From Psychrobacter sp. UBA5136 (GTDB lineage: Bacteria > Pseudomonadota > Gammaproteobacteria > Pseudomonadales > Moraxellaceae): a stretch of DNA of 64,000 nucleotides. The stretch covers positions 38,671-102,670 of the forward strand of contig NZ_DHYG01000063.1 of the NCBI RefSeq assembly GCF_002414005.1. The letters run 5' to 3'. The translations under genes and the position numbers were made by a program. Positions 63,928 to 64,000 of the stretch are shown in pieces (the stretch's first letter is position 1; each line of letters starts with the position of its first letter). The notes beneath the pieces were generated by a model that worked only from the letters and a program-made list of their open reading frames with translations, had not been told where the DNA came from and did no database searches.

Positions 63928-64000
63928 CAAGTGGTCGAAGATTGGACAGATAAGGTAAGTTTTTTGGTAAAACTAGGGTGTGTCATCAATTAGCAGAGAT

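Noticed and set aside
63819..64000. JUMPstart/ops element upstream of wza
   Set aside because: I looked for a GGCGGTAGC-like core on both strands and found none; the remaining upstream sequence is outside the window.
1..64000. CRISPR arrays, tRNA or rRNA genes, prophage genes
   Set aside because: No regularly spaced repeats, cloverleaf-like segments or phage structural genes were recognised by eye.

Overview
The window looks like the chromosome of a Moraxellaceae gammaproteobacterium, most likely Psychrobacter. This rests on protein character and gene order (ndk, rlmN, pilW, rodZ, ispG, hisS, yfgM, bamB, der; surE-nlpD; hisZ-purA) and on the Acinetobacter/Psychrobacter-style Wza-Wzb-Wzc capsule locus. 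No database was searched. No tRNA, rRNA, CRISPR array or prophage was recognised.

Housekeeping half (1-32.5 kb). From the left: the 5' part of glnS (minus), then ppiB and lpxH (plus), and mltB (minus). A complete IS200/IS605-type element with tnpA and tnpB follows, then nlpD-surE, a small exported protein, a PBP5/6 carboxypeptidase and a sensor kinase with a decayed receiver domain. The essential-gene run pilW-rodZ-ispG-hisS-yfgM-bamB-der is all on the minus strand and is interrupted by an IS30-family element between ispG and hisS. rlmN and ndk precede it, followed by an LprI-like exported protein, hisZ-purA, a DUF2237 gene, corA, and folD-psiE. Many genes end in clear intrinsic terminators.

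Capsule half (32.7-64 kb). Every gene is on the minus strand, from wza-wzb-wzc at the right edge down to wzi, which ends in a terminator. The genes predict four sugar inputs. (1) A Gdr/PglF-type 4,6-dehydratase, a DegT aminotransferase and a PglC-type phosphoglycosyltransferase would start the unit with a QuiNAc4N-type sugar. (2) WbpO/WbpP-type enzymes would make UDP-GalNAcA, but the wbpO-like gene carries a one-base frameshift in an A-tract. (3) Ugd would make UDP-GlcA. (4) PseB, C, G, I and F would make CMP-pseudaminic acid. Up to five further glycosyltransferases, a Wzy-like polymerase and a PglK-like ABC flippase complete the set; no Wzx was found. The central block, about 35.5-53.7 kb, is visibly more AT-rich than its flanks, as expected for exchanged capsule genes.

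Most interesting points. There is no PseH-type acetyltransferase; a sugar formyltransferase and an ATP-grasp ligase sit in its place. A second, paralogous ATP-grasp ligase, with a HAD hydrolase, sits beside the QuiNAc4N genes where a PglD-type acetyltransferase would be expected. The locus may therefore make two unusually N-acylated amino sugars. A 2-oxoglutarate/Fe(II) dioxygenase-like protein and a decayed second pseI copy add to this picture. These functions are inferred from family and context.
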